A DNA stretch of 64,000 nucleotides from Occallatibacter savannae. GTDB lineage: Bacteria > Acidobacteriota > Terriglobia > Terriglobales > Acidobacteriaceae. Location of the stretch: positions 891,016 through 955,015 of the forward strand of contig NZ_QFFY01000002.1 in the NCBI RefSeq assembly GCF_003131205.1, in the 5' to 3' direction. The notes beneath the pieces were generated by a model that was not told where the DNA came from, searched no databases, and saw nothing but the letters and a program-made list of their open reading frames with translations. Below are positions 9,032-16,434 of the stretch, one piece after another. The position numbers and the translations under genes were made by a program. Every line of letters starts with the position of its first letter. The stretch's first letter is position 1.

Positions 9032-9373
9032 GTGAGAACCAGTCATCCCAGGCTCCGGCGCGCCCTGCTGATATCCCTGCCCCTCGAAGTCATCAACTTC
9101 TGGGTCATTGGCTATCCCGCCGGTCCGCATCCGCTCTCGCGCCTGGCAGAGATCCCCGCCTTCGCGCTCCAGTGGTACCTCATTCACCTGCCCGGCATCA
9201 TCATCGGCGACCGCATTATCTACATTCGCGAGCACCACGCGATCGAGTCCGCCGTCTTCTTCTTCGCCGGCTTCATCGATACCGCCCTCCTGCTGCTGCT
9301 CCTCTTTTGGCTCGCCGGACTGGCACGCCGCACCCTCCGCAAGCTATCCTCCCCCCGTAGCCAACTCGCCTGA
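9032..9373 (+). CDS. Small membrane protein
   Basis: Starting at the GTG at 9032 gives 113 residues: a basic N-terminus (RTSHPRLRR), a first hydrophobic stretch (ALLISLPLEVINFWVIGY), a second (IPAFALQWYLIHLPGIIIG) and a strong third (FFFAGFIDTALLLLLLFWLAGLA), ending in a basic tail. The predicted topology is three membrane spans. I do not recognise the family. A start at 8879 would overlap the divergent aroG start, and that extension has no membrane or conserved character, so I reject it. There is no clear ribosome-binding site; the start is tentative. Confidence 0.6.
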   Translation: MRTSHPRLRRALLISLPLEVINFWVIGYPAGPHPLSRLAEIPAFALQWYLIHLPGIIIGDRIIYIREHHAIESAVFFFAGFIDTALLLLLLFWLAGLARRTLRKLSSPRSQLA

Positions 9374-9405
9374 ATCGGAGCCGAACCGGGGAATTTGTTA
9401 CTCAC

Positions 9406-9466
9406 AACTCCCTGATCCCTGATCTCTGACCACTGACCACTGACCACTGACAACTGGCAACTGTCT
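9406..9466. repeat. CACTGAC-type intergenic tandem words
   Basis: Degenerate tandem of the words CTGATC, CACTGAC and CAACTGG between two small membrane-protein genes. The same word family, in one or the other orientation, recurs at about 10940-10994, 52464-52515, 52567-52597 and 57352-57394. Confidence 0.75.
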
Positions 9467-9468
9467 TT

Positions 9469-9609
9469 ATGAAGCTTCTCCTCCCCATCCTCGTCCTGGT
9501 CGTCTTCGCCCTCTCCTTCTGGGCCGACCACAAATGGCGCCAGTGGATGAAGACCCGCCAACGCTCCCACCCCGACCAGCCCCACAACGACCCCACCTCC
9601 CGCCCCTGA
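9469..9609 (+). CDS. 46-residue single-span membrane peptide
   Basis: A short reading frame from the ATG at 9469 to the TGA at 9609 encodes 46 residues. It has a basic residue after Met, a clean hydrophobic helix (KLLLPILVLVVFALSFW), then a hydrophilic tail rich in His, Pro, Asp and Arg (DHKWRQWMKTRQRSHPDQ). This is the usual shape of a small inner-membrane protein with a cytoplasmic or periplasmic tail. It has no good Shine-Dalgarno site; the repeat tract ends directly upstream. It lies on the same strand between the small membrane protein at 9032 and the thioredoxin-fold protein at 9716. It could be spurious; conservation in relatives would decide. Confidence 0.42.
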   Translation: MKLLLPILVLVVFALSFWADHKWRQWMKTRQRSHPDQPHNDPTSRP

Positions 9610-9715
9610 CCAACTCCCCACCCCCTCGTCCCCTTGTCCCCTGGTACTCTGTCTCGCCGCAACTTTCCTCTCCCCAACCCGTTACAATCGGAGGTAGGGA
9701 GTCGTCCAAGAAATC

Positions 9716-10405
9716 ATGCACAGCACTTTTGCCCAGGCTAGCTTCCCGCGCCGCGCAACCCTGCTCACCGCCATTGCCGCTGTTCTTGCCCTGTCCGCCG
9801 CCCCGGCTGCCCGCGCCCAGTTCAACGCGCCTCCCACCACTCCCGTCCACGACCCCGCCGCGCTCAAGCCCCCCGCCGGCGCCCGCGTCGCCATCATCGA
9901 ATTCGAAGACATGGAGTGCCCCGACTGCGCCAACGCCAATCCCGTCCTCAAAGACGCCGCGGCCAAGTACAACATCCCCTGGGTGCGCCACGACTTCCCG
10001 CTCCCGTTCCACCCCTGGAGCTTCCAGGCTGCCGTCAACGCCCGCTGGTTCGACACCAAGAGCAAGAAGCTCGGCGACGACTACCGCGACGCCGTCTTTG
10101 CCAGCCAGCCCTCCATCACCTCGCTCGACGTCCTCCGCCAGTTCACTGAGAACTTCGCGAAAACCCACAACGTCCAGCTCCCGTTCGCTATCGACCCCCA
10201 GGGCAAGCTCGCCGCCGAAGTCAAGGCCGACTATGCTCTTGGGCAGCGCATCGGCATCGAGCACACACCCACCATCTGGGTCTCTACTTCCAACAGCAAA
10301 GGCGCCCCCTTCGTCGAAGTCGTCGACCGCACCAAGCTTTTTCAACTGATCGATCAGGCGATTGCCGACACTAAATCTGCATCAGTTAAAACAGCGCATA
10401 AGTAG
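9716..10405 (+). CDS. Exported DsbA-like thioredoxin-fold protein
   Basis: The 229-residue product has a twin-Arg-containing signal region (FPRRATLLTAIAAVLALSAAPAARAQ, cleavage near residue 35) and then a thioredoxin fold. EFEDMECPDCANANPVLKDA holds the redox pair C68-P-D-C71, and IGIEHTPTIWVS gives the cis-Pro loop (T-P). The helical insertion between them is as in DsbA/DsbG-like thioredoxin_4 proteins. It is expected to act as a disulfide oxidase, reductase or isomerase outside the cytoplasm. CPDC differs from the CPHC of classical DsbA. A GGAGGT at 9690-9695 is 20 bases from the ATG, unusually far, but I find no better in-frame start. It is followed after 32 bases by an SRPBCC gene, probably co-transcribed. 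Confidence 0.83.
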   Translation: MHSTFAQASFPRRATLLTAIAAVLALSAAPAARAQFNAPPTTPVHDPAALKPPAGARVAIIEFEDMECPDCANANPVLKDAAAKYNIPWVRHDFPLPFHPWSFQAAVNARWFDTKSKKLGDDYRDAVFASQPSITSLDVLRQFTENFAKTHNVQLPFAIDPQGKLAAEVKADYALGQRIGIEHTPTIWVSTSNSKGAPFVEVVDRTKLFQLIDQAIADTKSASVKTAHK

Positions 10406-10437
10406 CGCACGGCAGGTCCGGGCCCTCTGTCTTTGCT

Positions 10438-10932
10438 ATGTCTGATTTTCGTTACGAGGTCGAAATTCACGTCTCTCCGGCACGCGTCTGGTCGGTTCTT
10501 CTCGACGTAGAACGCTGGCCCGAGTGGACCACCTCCGTCTCCCGCATCCAGCGCATGGAAGTCGGCCCGCTCACCCTCGGCAGCCGAACTCGCATCTGGC
10601 AGCCCCGCCTCATGCCCGCCGTCTGGTGCGTCACCTCGCTCGACGACCGCCGCCGCGTCTTCGGCTGGACCACCCGCGCCTTCGGCGTCAAAATCGTCGG
10701 CCGCCACCAGGTCGAGACCTTCAAGAACCACTCCCGCGTCTCCCTCTCGCTCCACTACACCGGTCCGCTCAGCGCAGTCGTCGCCCGCGTCTACCGCAGC
10801 CTCATCTGGGACTACCTCACCCGCGAAGGCGACGGCCTCAAGCAGTTCTGCGAAAACCTCCCCGCCAACTACGTCGTCTCCGTCCCCGCCCGCCTCGCCG
10901 ACGAAATCCACCCCACCGCCCAAACATCGTAA
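10438..10932 (+). CDS. SRPBCC (polyketide cyclase-like) protein
   Basis: The 164-residue protein matches the START/Bet v1-like SRPBCC fold. The opening VEIHVSPARVWSVLLDVERWPEWTTSVSRIQRM is the characteristic 'x-I-x-A-P-x-x-V-W-x-x-L-x-D-x-x-x-W-P-x-W' pattern, and the C-terminal helix (RSLIWDYLTREGDGLKQFCENL) closes the hydrophobic cavity. Such proteins bind lipids or small hydrophobic ligands in the cytoplasm, and the ligand is not predictable here. It follows the DsbA-like gene after 32 bases. Confidence 0.8.
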   Translation: MSDFRYEVEIHVSPARVWSVLLDVERWPEWTTSVSRIQRMEVGPLTLGSRTRIWQPRLMPAVWCVTSLDDRRRVFGWTTRAFGVKIVGRHQVETFKNHSRVSLSLHYTGPLSAVVARVYRSLIWDYLTREGDGLKQFCENLPANYVVSVPARLADEIHPTAQTS

Positions 10933-10938
10933 AGAGAG

Positions 10939-11070
10939 TCGTCAGTTCCCAGTTGTCAGTGTTCAGCTCTCAGCCTTCAGCTCTCAGTTCTCGCCTTGTA
11001 ATCAGGGCACGACTTCAGTCCTGCCGTAAAAGCCCAACAAGACTGCTGGGCCTCAGCCCCTGCGAACCAT
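10939..11070. repeat. CAGTTCTCAGC-type words plus degenerate dispersed element
   Basis: Positions about 10939-10994 are a degenerate tandem of CAGTT, CTCAG and TTCAG words. The following stretch to about 11068 has the layout of small dispersed elements: a GC-rich run with imperfect inverted arms around GGCACGACTTCAGTCCTGCC and GCTGGGCCTCAGCCCC. A further short tract (about 11104-11134) repeats AGCTGATAGCTGAAGG words. Confidence 0.6.
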
Positions 11071-11076
11071 AAAAAA

Positions 11077-11094
11077 ACGGGGCAATCGCCCCGT
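11077..11094 (-). terminator. Intrinsic terminator of the radical SAM gene
   Basis: Read on the minus strand, ACGGGGC pairs with GCCCCGT around a four-base loop and is followed at once by seven T. It lies 51 bases beyond the radical SAM stop codon and is a textbook rho-independent terminator. Confidence 0.85.
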
Positions 11095-11144
11095 CCGTTT
11101 CTACTGAAAGCTGATAGCTGAAGGCTGATAGCTCCCTCAATCGC

Positions 11145-12173
11145 CTATGTCCTGATGTTCACCAGCTCGCTCGCCCCACCGCCCGGGCTCACCTCACTCG
11201 TCTGCGGCGCCCGCCAGTGGTCGATATAGCTGATCCGGTGCACGCACCCAATCGTGCAATGCGGCGCGCAAGACTTCGCAGTCAGGAATTCGCGCTTCAC
11301 GTCGGCGGTTGTATATTCAGCAATCGGAACCCCCGGGTACCCCCGCTGCTGGCTGCAGTAGTGCACCAGCCCGTCCTCGCAGATATACAGGTACCGCGAC
11401 CCCGCCCGGCACCGCCAGTCGTTCGTCTCGCCCTTCGCAATCGCGTTCTGAAACGCATCGAACTGCGCGTAGTTCGTCTTCTTCCGGTCGCGCATCGCAA
11501 AGTAGATCTTCGACTCTTCCTCGCCCAGCGGCTTCAGCTGCCCGTCGCCATCGTGAATAATTCCGATCGTCGACTCGAACCCCAGCTCCAGCGCCCGTTT
11601 GCCGATCACCAGCGCGTCGTTGGGGTCTTTGAAGCCCCCGCCCACCACCGAGTTGATGTTCACGTGGAACTCGGCATGGTCCGCGAGCATCTGCAGCTTC
11701 TTGTCCAGAACCTTGAGACTTTTTTTGGAAACCTCGTCCGGCTCAACGTTGTCGATTGAGATCTGCATGTGGTCGAGGCCCGCCCGGTTCAGCCGCTCGA
11801 TTCTTTCGACGTTGAGCAGATACCCGTTCGTGATCATTCCGGCAATCGCGCCCGTCCGCCGCATGCGCCGGATGATGTCGTCCAGGTCGGGGTGCGTCAG
11901 CGGCTCGCCGCCCGAGATCCCGATCATCGCCGTCCCCAGACGGCCCAGGTGATCGATCCGCCGGTACATCTCTTCGAGCGGCACAGGTGCGGACACCTTG
12001 TCGTACTCGTTGCAGTAGGCGCACGACAGATTGCAGAACCGCGCCGGAACTATCTGTGCCAGAACAGGATGCGACGTCGAAGCCAGCGCTTTCGCCACCA
12101 TCGCGTACTCCCGCGCCTTGCGCGTAGCCGCAATCCATTTCCCCCGCGCCGTCTCCCGCCTCCGAACACCCAT
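11145..12173 (-). CDS. Radical SAM protein with Cys-rich C-terminus
   Basis: The 342-residue product has the radical SAM cluster motif C-x3-C-x2-C (C47, C51, C54) that binds a 4Fe-4S cluster, and the GGEP motif (88-91) that contacts S-adenosylmethionine. It has a partial TIM barrel (TNGYLLNVERIERLNRAGLDHMQISID). The C-terminal third carries further Cys in C-R-A-G-S, H-Y-C-S-Q-Q and C-A-P-H-C-T-I-G-C, a spacing like SPASM or twitch domains that bind auxiliary Fe-S clusters. Substrate is unknown; SPASM proteins often modify peptides or other enzymes. I chose the ATG at 12173; a GTG at 12206 would add 11 residues, and neither has a strong ribosome-binding site. No peptide precursor is obvious next to it. 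Confidence 0.85.
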   Translation of the reverse strand: MGVRRRETARGKWIAATRKAREYAMVAKALASTSHPVLAQIVPARFCNLSCAYCNEYDKVSAPVPLEEMYRRIDHLGRLGTAMIGISGGEPLTHPDLDDIIRRMRRTGAIAGMITNGYLLNVERIERLNRAGLDHMQISIDNVEPDEVSKKSLKVLDKKLQMLADHAEFHVNINSVVGGGFKDPNDALVIGKRALELGFESTIGIIHDGDGQLKPLGEEESKIYFAMRDRKKTNYAQFDAFQNAIAKGETNDWRCRAGSRYLYICEDGLVHYCSQQRGYPGVPIAEYTTADVKREFLTAKSCAPHCTIGCVHRISYIDHWRAPQTSEVSPGGGASELVNIRT

Positions 12174-12279
12174 CCCTTTATTGAAACATATTGGCTGACT
12201 TGTCACGTGGTCACGGCGTGCCGTCTCGGCCTATGGTTCAATTCATTTAGCACGCGACTTCTAGAAAGTGGGCCAAAGC

Positions 12280-13146
12280 ATGAGCAGCAACTCGCTGATC
12301 AATCTAGGTGACCTCTCGAAACCAGCCACCGCTTTGATAGAAAAGGTGTCCGATGCAGTTGGTGGAATATGCAAACCGTGGCAGATCGTACGAGTTGCTA
12401 AAGCAGATGCAGAAGCAGAGAGGATTCGAGCGGAATCGCGAATTCAAGTGTCCGACATTCAACAGCGGGCATTGCTTCGATTTCTCACAGAGGAGGGCAA
12501 AAAGCAAGGGAACATTGAGGAGATCACTGCCAAAGCACTCCCTCTACTGAAGGACGAAGCAGAGCCACGAGAGATCGATGATGACTGGATCACGAACTTC
12601 TTCGACAAATCTCGAATAGTCTCCGATTCAGACATGCAGCAAATCTGGGGTGCAATACTCGCGAGTGAAGCAAATTCGCCACGGTCTTTCTCACGTAAGA
12701 CCGTGAATCTTATCGCGGATTTAGAGAAGCCTGACGCGGAGCTATTCACAGCATTATGCGGGTTCGTTTGGACAATCGGAGAAGCAATCCCACTCGTTCT
12801 TCGCCTTCCGGTCCAAGTCTACGAGAACTATGGAATCGACTTCAGAGCATTGTCCCATTTGGAAACTCTTGGCCTCATTCGATTCGACCACTCTGTGGGC
12901 TTCTCCCGAATCGGTGTAAGTCAACGACTCCGAGTTGCATACTTCGGTACCGAAGTAGGTCTTACCTTGCAGAACGACCGAGACAACCAATTTCCATGTG
13001 GAACGACGCTCTTCACAAAGGCAGGCACTGAGTTATCACGCGTCTGCGCTGCCAAGAGAATTGACGAGTTCTTCAACTATGTTCTGGAGGAATGGACTAA
13101 AAAGGGGTTCTCACCGACCCTCCTTTCAAGTCCAAATGCCGACTAG
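12280..13146 (+). CDS. DUF2806 protein
   Basis: The 288-residue product resembles the DUF2806 family. It has an amphipathic N-terminus (GLY-poor, ending ICKPWQIVRVAKADAEAERIRAESRIQ) in which Ala/Glu/Arg heptads suggest a coiled coil, then an acidic helical middle (REIDDDWITNFFDKSRIVSDSDMQQIWGAILASEA), where W-x-x-x-x-A-x-E-x-x-x-P-x-S-F-S is conserved in the family. The C-terminal domain is predicted alpha/beta. No catalytic motif is visible. Base composition is clearly lower in GC than the flanking genes. The first ATG at 12280 is used; a GTG at 12268 is possible. It is followed by a DUF4238 gene on the same strand, 101 bases away, with the same low GC. Confidence 0.68.
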   Translation: MSSNSLINLGDLSKPATALIEKVSDAVGGICKPWQIVRVAKADAEAERIRAESRIQVSDIQQRALLRFLTEEGKKQGNIEEITAKALPLLKDEAEPREIDDDWITNFFDKSRIVSDSDMQQIWGAILASEANSPRSFSRKTVNLIADLEKPDAELFTALCGFVWTIGEAIPLVLRLPVQVYENYGIDFRALSHLETLGLIRFDHSVGFSRIGVSQRLRVAYFGTEVGLTLQNDRDNQFPCGTTLFTKAGTELSRVCAAKRIDEFFNYVLEEWTKKGFSPTLLSSPNAD

Positions 13147-13247
13147 ACTTTGAATCTCAGCTTACGAGCTAACCCCGGAGCAGGATAAGCCTCTTTAATG
13201 ACTTACCAATTCATCAGACCGCAGATAAGTATTGCATTTGGGAATGT

Positions 13248-14150
13248 ATGGCATCACATAGCAGACAGCACACGATCCCTCGATCATATCTAGCTGCCTG
13301 GGTCGATCCTGTCACTCCTGCTGGACAGACCGGAGCGATATGGAGGATATCGAAAGATCGCTCAAAGAAATGGCGGAGATCACCGGAGAAGACCTTTCTT
13401 GAAACGGACCGTTACACAATCAAACTGAATGACGGCGGACGGGATCTATCCGTCGAAAACACGCTTGCTCAGACTGAAAATGATTTCCAGTTGATTCTGA
13501 AGACGATCCGTCGTCGCCAAACTCTCACTCCCCTCCAACGAGCGAAAACCGCAATCTTCTGTGCGGCAATGTTGGGCCGTTCGAAGAAGCAAGGTGACTA
13601 TTGGCTCGAGCAATGGAAGCAACAGGTCGAGAAGTTAAGACGAATGGAGAAAAAGGTTGGCGCGGCAGAGCCTTCTCTCTCCCAGAAGCTCGAAGAATCC
13701 CTGGCAAACTCGCATCCAGATCTGGCAATCAATACGATCAAATCGGCGGCACCGGTCTTATCGACGATGTCACTCACCATCCTTACGACCAAAGATCCGG
13801 ATGGCTTTATCACTTCTGATGCACCCGCAGCGATGTACAACCCTGGCGCGCACAAGCTACCTCCACTTTACCGATCTCCTGGCCTGCTTCAGAAGGAGAT
13901 CGAAGTTGCGCTTCCTCTCTCACCTCAAGAGTTGGCTCTATACACATGGAAGCCCATGCGCTATCTCTACACTGAGATACCTAAATCGCTGCTGGATGAA
14001 GTCAATCGCACAACATATTTCTTTGCCGATCAGGAGTTCATTTCTTGGAAAGGCAATCTCAACGAGGCTTGGTTTGTCGTTCGCGAAGCTCCCCCAGACG
14101 CATGGGAGAATCAGGCGGGTGGCCCAAGTATTGAGAAAGCTGACTATTGA
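13248..14150 (+). CDS. DUF4238 protein
   Basis: The 300-residue product matches the DUF4238 family. It opens with RQHTIPRSYLAAWVDP, the conserved 'H-x-I/V-P-x-x-Y-L-x-x-F/W' start, and has a late TTKDPDGFITSDAPAAMYNP, corresponding to the 'F-I/L-T-S-D-x-P' motif. A basic charged helix bundle (RSKKQGDYWLEQWKQQVEKLRRMEKK) sits between. No enzymatic role is established for the family; members are scattered through bacterial genomes in a pattern that suggests mobility. GC content is lower than the window average, as in the DUF2806 gene upstream, which suggests the two were acquired together. A GGGAA sits near the ATG at 13248. Confidence 0.75.
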   Translation: MASHSRQHTIPRSYLAAWVDPVTPAGQTGAIWRISKDRSKKWRRSPEKTFLETDRYTIKLNDGGRDLSVENTLAQTENDFQLILKTIRRRQTLTPLQRAKTAIFCAAMLGRSKKQGDYWLEQWKQQVEKLRRMEKKVGAAEPSLSQKLEESLANSHPDLAINTIKSAAPVLSTMSLTILTTKDPDGFITSDAPAAMYNPGAHKLPPLYRSPGLLQKEIEVALPLSPQELALYTWKPMRYLYTEIPKSLLDEVNRTTYFFADQEFISWKGNLNEAWFVVREAPPDAWENQAGGPSIEKADY

Positions 14151-14207
14151 TCAACTCGGGCGCCCAATATCGGCCCCCGGCAAACTCCGCGCACAGAGCG
14201 ACTACTT

Positions 14208-14317
14208 CCCGCTCCCCATCCGCCGCTCCGCCTCCATCAGGTTCGTCTGGATATCGTTGATCCGCGTCAGGTGACCCTCGCCCTTCGACCGCCGCCACTC
14301 CAGTACCTCTGATCAAC
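14208..14317 (-). pseudogene. Possible 3' remnant of a minus-strand gene
   Basis: On the minus strand, between a TGA near 14317 and a TAG at about 14208-14210, one frame reads SEVLEWRRSKGEGHL, then TRINDIQTNLMEAERRM and GSGK. It has the balanced charge and helix-like heptads of a real protein C-terminus, in contrast to the Arg/Pro-rich shadow frames around it. There is no start codon or ribosome-binding site. I read it as the tail of a gene whose upstream part was lost, perhaps when the lower-GC block next to it was inserted. The parent family is not recognised, and the call could be chance. Confidence 0.3.
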
Positions 14318-14332
14318 TCTCCTAAACAACGA

Positions 14333-14407
14333 GGCTGTCATCCTGGAGCGCACGAGGCACCACACGTTGTCTTCAGCGTGGGGTGGTAAGCGAAGGATCT
14401 GCTTTTT
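14333..14407. repeat. GTCATCCTG...GGATCTGC dispersed repeat, copy 1
   Basis: The stretch runs from GCTGTCATCCTG to GCGAAGGATCTGCTT and includes TCTTCAGCGTGGGGTGGTAA. A second copy with the same order of words lies at 15629-15698. Repeats with the ends GTCATCCTGAG and AAGGATCTGC are widespread in some soil-bacterial genomes. Confidence 0.8.
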
Positions 14408-14517
14408 GTGTTTCTGCTGAAAGGCTGAGGTAGACCGTTCCTTCAAGCCCCGCTCGCCCCACCACGCTGATCGATTACACTCCAAGCACTCCTCGGCAGC
14501 GCAGAAAGCCGGTGCCC

Positions 14518-15015
14518 ATGTCCCAGGAACCCGAGATCGATCCCCGACAGGTGCTCTGGATGCTCGATCGCGCGAAGAAGCAACACGCCATCGCACGCAA
14601 ACTCCTCAAAGATGATCCGGATCTCGCGGTGCTAGTTGCCTACGAAGCCATGATGGGTGCCTCGGTGGCGTGGATGTTGAGTCACGGTGAGCACCCTCTC
14701 GGAAAGCCCGACCGCGCCGACGTCCTCGAATTCGTTGAGAGAAGTCTCCCCGACGGAACCACGGCGATGCTTCACTGGTTCTACCGCATCCCTGAGGGCC
14801 TCAACGGCAGGTTCTATGATATCCCCAGCAACGATGTCGGCTCGCCCGATGCCCTGAGCGTGGCGGAAAGCTATCTTATGATCGTCACGCATCTGATCAA
14901 CAAGAACCGGGACATAGCGGCCGCCTCGTCTCCATCTGCAGCGGAACAGGCTGCCTCGACTTCGCGCCCCTCCAGGTTCCTGAAGAGCTTCCGTAGAGGA
15001 AAGTTCGGGCGGTAA
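14518..15015 (+). CDS. HEPN-like protein
   Basis: The 165-residue protein has an all-helical, HEPN-like pattern: LDRAKKQHAIARKLLKDD, DLAVLVAYEAMMGASVAWMLSHGEHP and DVLEFVERSL, followed by HWFYRIPEGLNGRFYD, a degenerate form of the arginine- and tyrosine-containing third helix seen in HEPN antitoxin-like proteins. The nuclease R-x4-6-H motif is missing, so RNase activity is unlikely. The C-terminal 35 residues are Ser/Ala-rich and basic. The ATG at 14518 is preferred to a GTG two codons upstream. Its neighbours are a dispersed repeat and a lipocalin-like gene; no nucleotidyltransferase partner is adjacent. Confidence 0.5.
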   Translation: MSQEPEIDPRQVLWMLDRAKKQHAIARKLLKDDPDLAVLVAYEAMMGASVAWMLSHGEHPLGKPDRADVLEFVERSLPDGTTAMLHWFYRIPEGLNGRFYDIPSNDVGSPDALSVAESYLMIVTHLINKNRDIAAASSPSAAEQAASTSRPSRFLKSFRRGKFGR

Positions 15016-15079
15016 ATTCCATCCCTCTTGCCCGTTCCGCATCCATGCTAGACTTGCCTCGCTTTCGAAGGAGGTCGGT

Positions 15080-15604
15080 TTGCGTCAGCGCCTCTGCATG
15101 CTTCTCCTGCTCTGCAACGCAACGTTCACTCTCGCCCAGAAGTCACCTGCCCTTAAAGACCAGCTCCCCGGCGCGTGGCGTCTCGTCAGCATCGAAACCC
15201 TGCGGCCCGGCGGTGAAATCATCCATCCCTTCTACGGCGAGCATCCCGAAGGACTCCTCGTCTACGACCGCAGCGGATGGATGAGCGTCCAGATCGTCGC
15301 CGACCCCGAACCCACCGTCCCCCGCACCACCTCACGCGAAGAATTCCTCAAAGCCTCGCCCTCCGATAAATCCGCCGCCGCCGACGGCTACTACGCCTAC
15401 TACGGCACGTGGACCATCGACGACTCCGCCTCAACCGTCACCCATCACATCCGCCAATCGCTTATGCCCGGCGAACGCGATCAGGACGGCGTTCGCGGCG
15501 CATCGCTCCAGGGCAATCGCCTCACCCTCACTGCCAAAGCCCACGAAATGGGCGAGGATCATCAGCGCCGCCTCGTATGGGAGCGCGTCACCAATTCGCA
15601 ATAA
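15080..15604 (+). CDS. Exported lipocalin-like protein (TTG start)
   Basis: The 174-residue product has a signal peptide (MRQRLCMLLLLCNATFTLAQ) and a lipocalin-like domain: LPGAWRLVSIETLRPGGE is the family's opening G-x-W-x-L strand, with GLLVYDRSGWMSVQIV following and GNRLTLTAKAH near the end. Such domains bind small hydrophobic molecules. The start codon is the TTG at 15080: an AAGGAGGT at 15068-15075 lies five bases upstream, the strongest Shine-Dalgarno site in this region, and the signal peptide begins exactly there. It lies upstream of a dispersed repeat and another small exported protein. Confidence 0.8.
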   Translation: MRQRLCMLLLLCNATFTLAQKSPALKDQLPGAWRLVSIETLRPGGEIIHPFYGEHPEGLLVYDRSGWMSVQIVADPEPTVPRTTSREEFLKASPSDKSAAADGYYAYYGTWTIDDSASTVTHHIRQSLMPGERDQDGVRGASLQGNRLTLTAKAHEMGEDHQRRLVWERVTNSQ

Positions 15605-15628
15605 GCGCTTCTGAACCTAAAATTGAAA

Positions 15629-15698
15629 GCTGTCATCCTGAGTGCACGGGGCCCACGCGCAGTCTTCAGCGTGGGGGTGGTAAGCGAAGGATCTGCTT
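15629..15698. repeat. GTCATCCTG...GGATCTGC dispersed repeat, copy 2
   Basis: Second copy of the element at 14333-14407, in the same orientation. It keeps GCTGTCATCCTGAG, GTCTTCAGCGTGGG and GTGGTAAGCGAAGGATCTGC, with divergence between the blocks. Confidence 0.8.
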
Positions 15699-15874
15699 CT
15701 CTTTTTGCCCGAATCCCACCTTGCCACCCCACCTCAGTTTCGCCTTGACTCCCCCGCAACCCCCGCCTTACATTGGCTCCGCTTTCGAAACGGGCCCTTC
15801 TCCCCCAACCGCCATTCGAAACGCTCCTGAGTCATAACCGGTTTCATTCCATGACCCAATCAAGGAGAACTCGG

Positions 15875-16351
15875 ATGCAACGCTTCCTCAAACTTGCTCT
15901 CGCTACTCTGGTCCTCACCTCAACCGCCGCCGCCTTCGCGGCCGACAACTCGCTCGGCACCTGGAAGATGAATGTCGAGAAGAGCAAATACACGCCCGGC
16001 CCGCTCCCCGTGAAGAACGTCACCTCGGTCCGCGAGGCCGCAGGCGATGGAGTCAAAGTGTCGAACAGCGGCGAGCGCTCCGACGGCACCGCCATCAACG
16101 CCACCTACACCGCCAAGTACGACGGTTCTGCCGCCACGGTCTCCGGCACCGGAGCGCCCTACGATACCGTCTCGATCAAAAAGATCAGCGACAACGCCTT
16201 CACCTACGACGCCAAAAGCGGCAAGACGAAGTACCACGTCCATGGCCGCATCACCGTCGCCGCCGGTGGCAAGACCATGACCACCCGGGCCAGAGGCACC
16301 GACGCCGACGGCAAGCCCATCACCGTCACCCTCGTCTACGAAAAGCAATGA
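15875..16351 (+). CDS. Small exported beta-rich protein
   Basis: The 158-residue protein has a clear signal peptide (MQRFLKLALATLVLTSTAAAFA, cleaved about residue 22). A repetitive beta-rich domain follows, starting NSLGTWKMNVEKSKYTPGP, a phrase I associate with a group of short secreted acidobacterial proteins, and continuing through SNSGERSDGTAINATYTAKY to RARGTDADGKPITVTLVYEKQ. Function is unknown. An AAGGAG at 15862-15867 is seven bases upstream of the ATG at 15875, which decides the start over an ATG at 15851. Confidence 0.72.
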   Translation: MQRFLKLALATLVLTSTAAAFAADNSLGTWKMNVEKSKYTPGPLPVKNVTSVREAAGDGVKVSNSGERSDGTAINATYTAKYDGSAATVSGTGAPYDTVSIKKISDNAFTYDAKSGKTKYHVHGRITVAAGGKTMTTRARGTDADGKPITVTLVYEKQ

Positions 16352-16434
16352 TTGCCGGCTGATCGGGAGAGGGGCGCGGTGTCGTCCCGCTCCCCTCCCA
16401 TCGAGCCCGCTTCCCGATCCGTGATCCCTAACGC

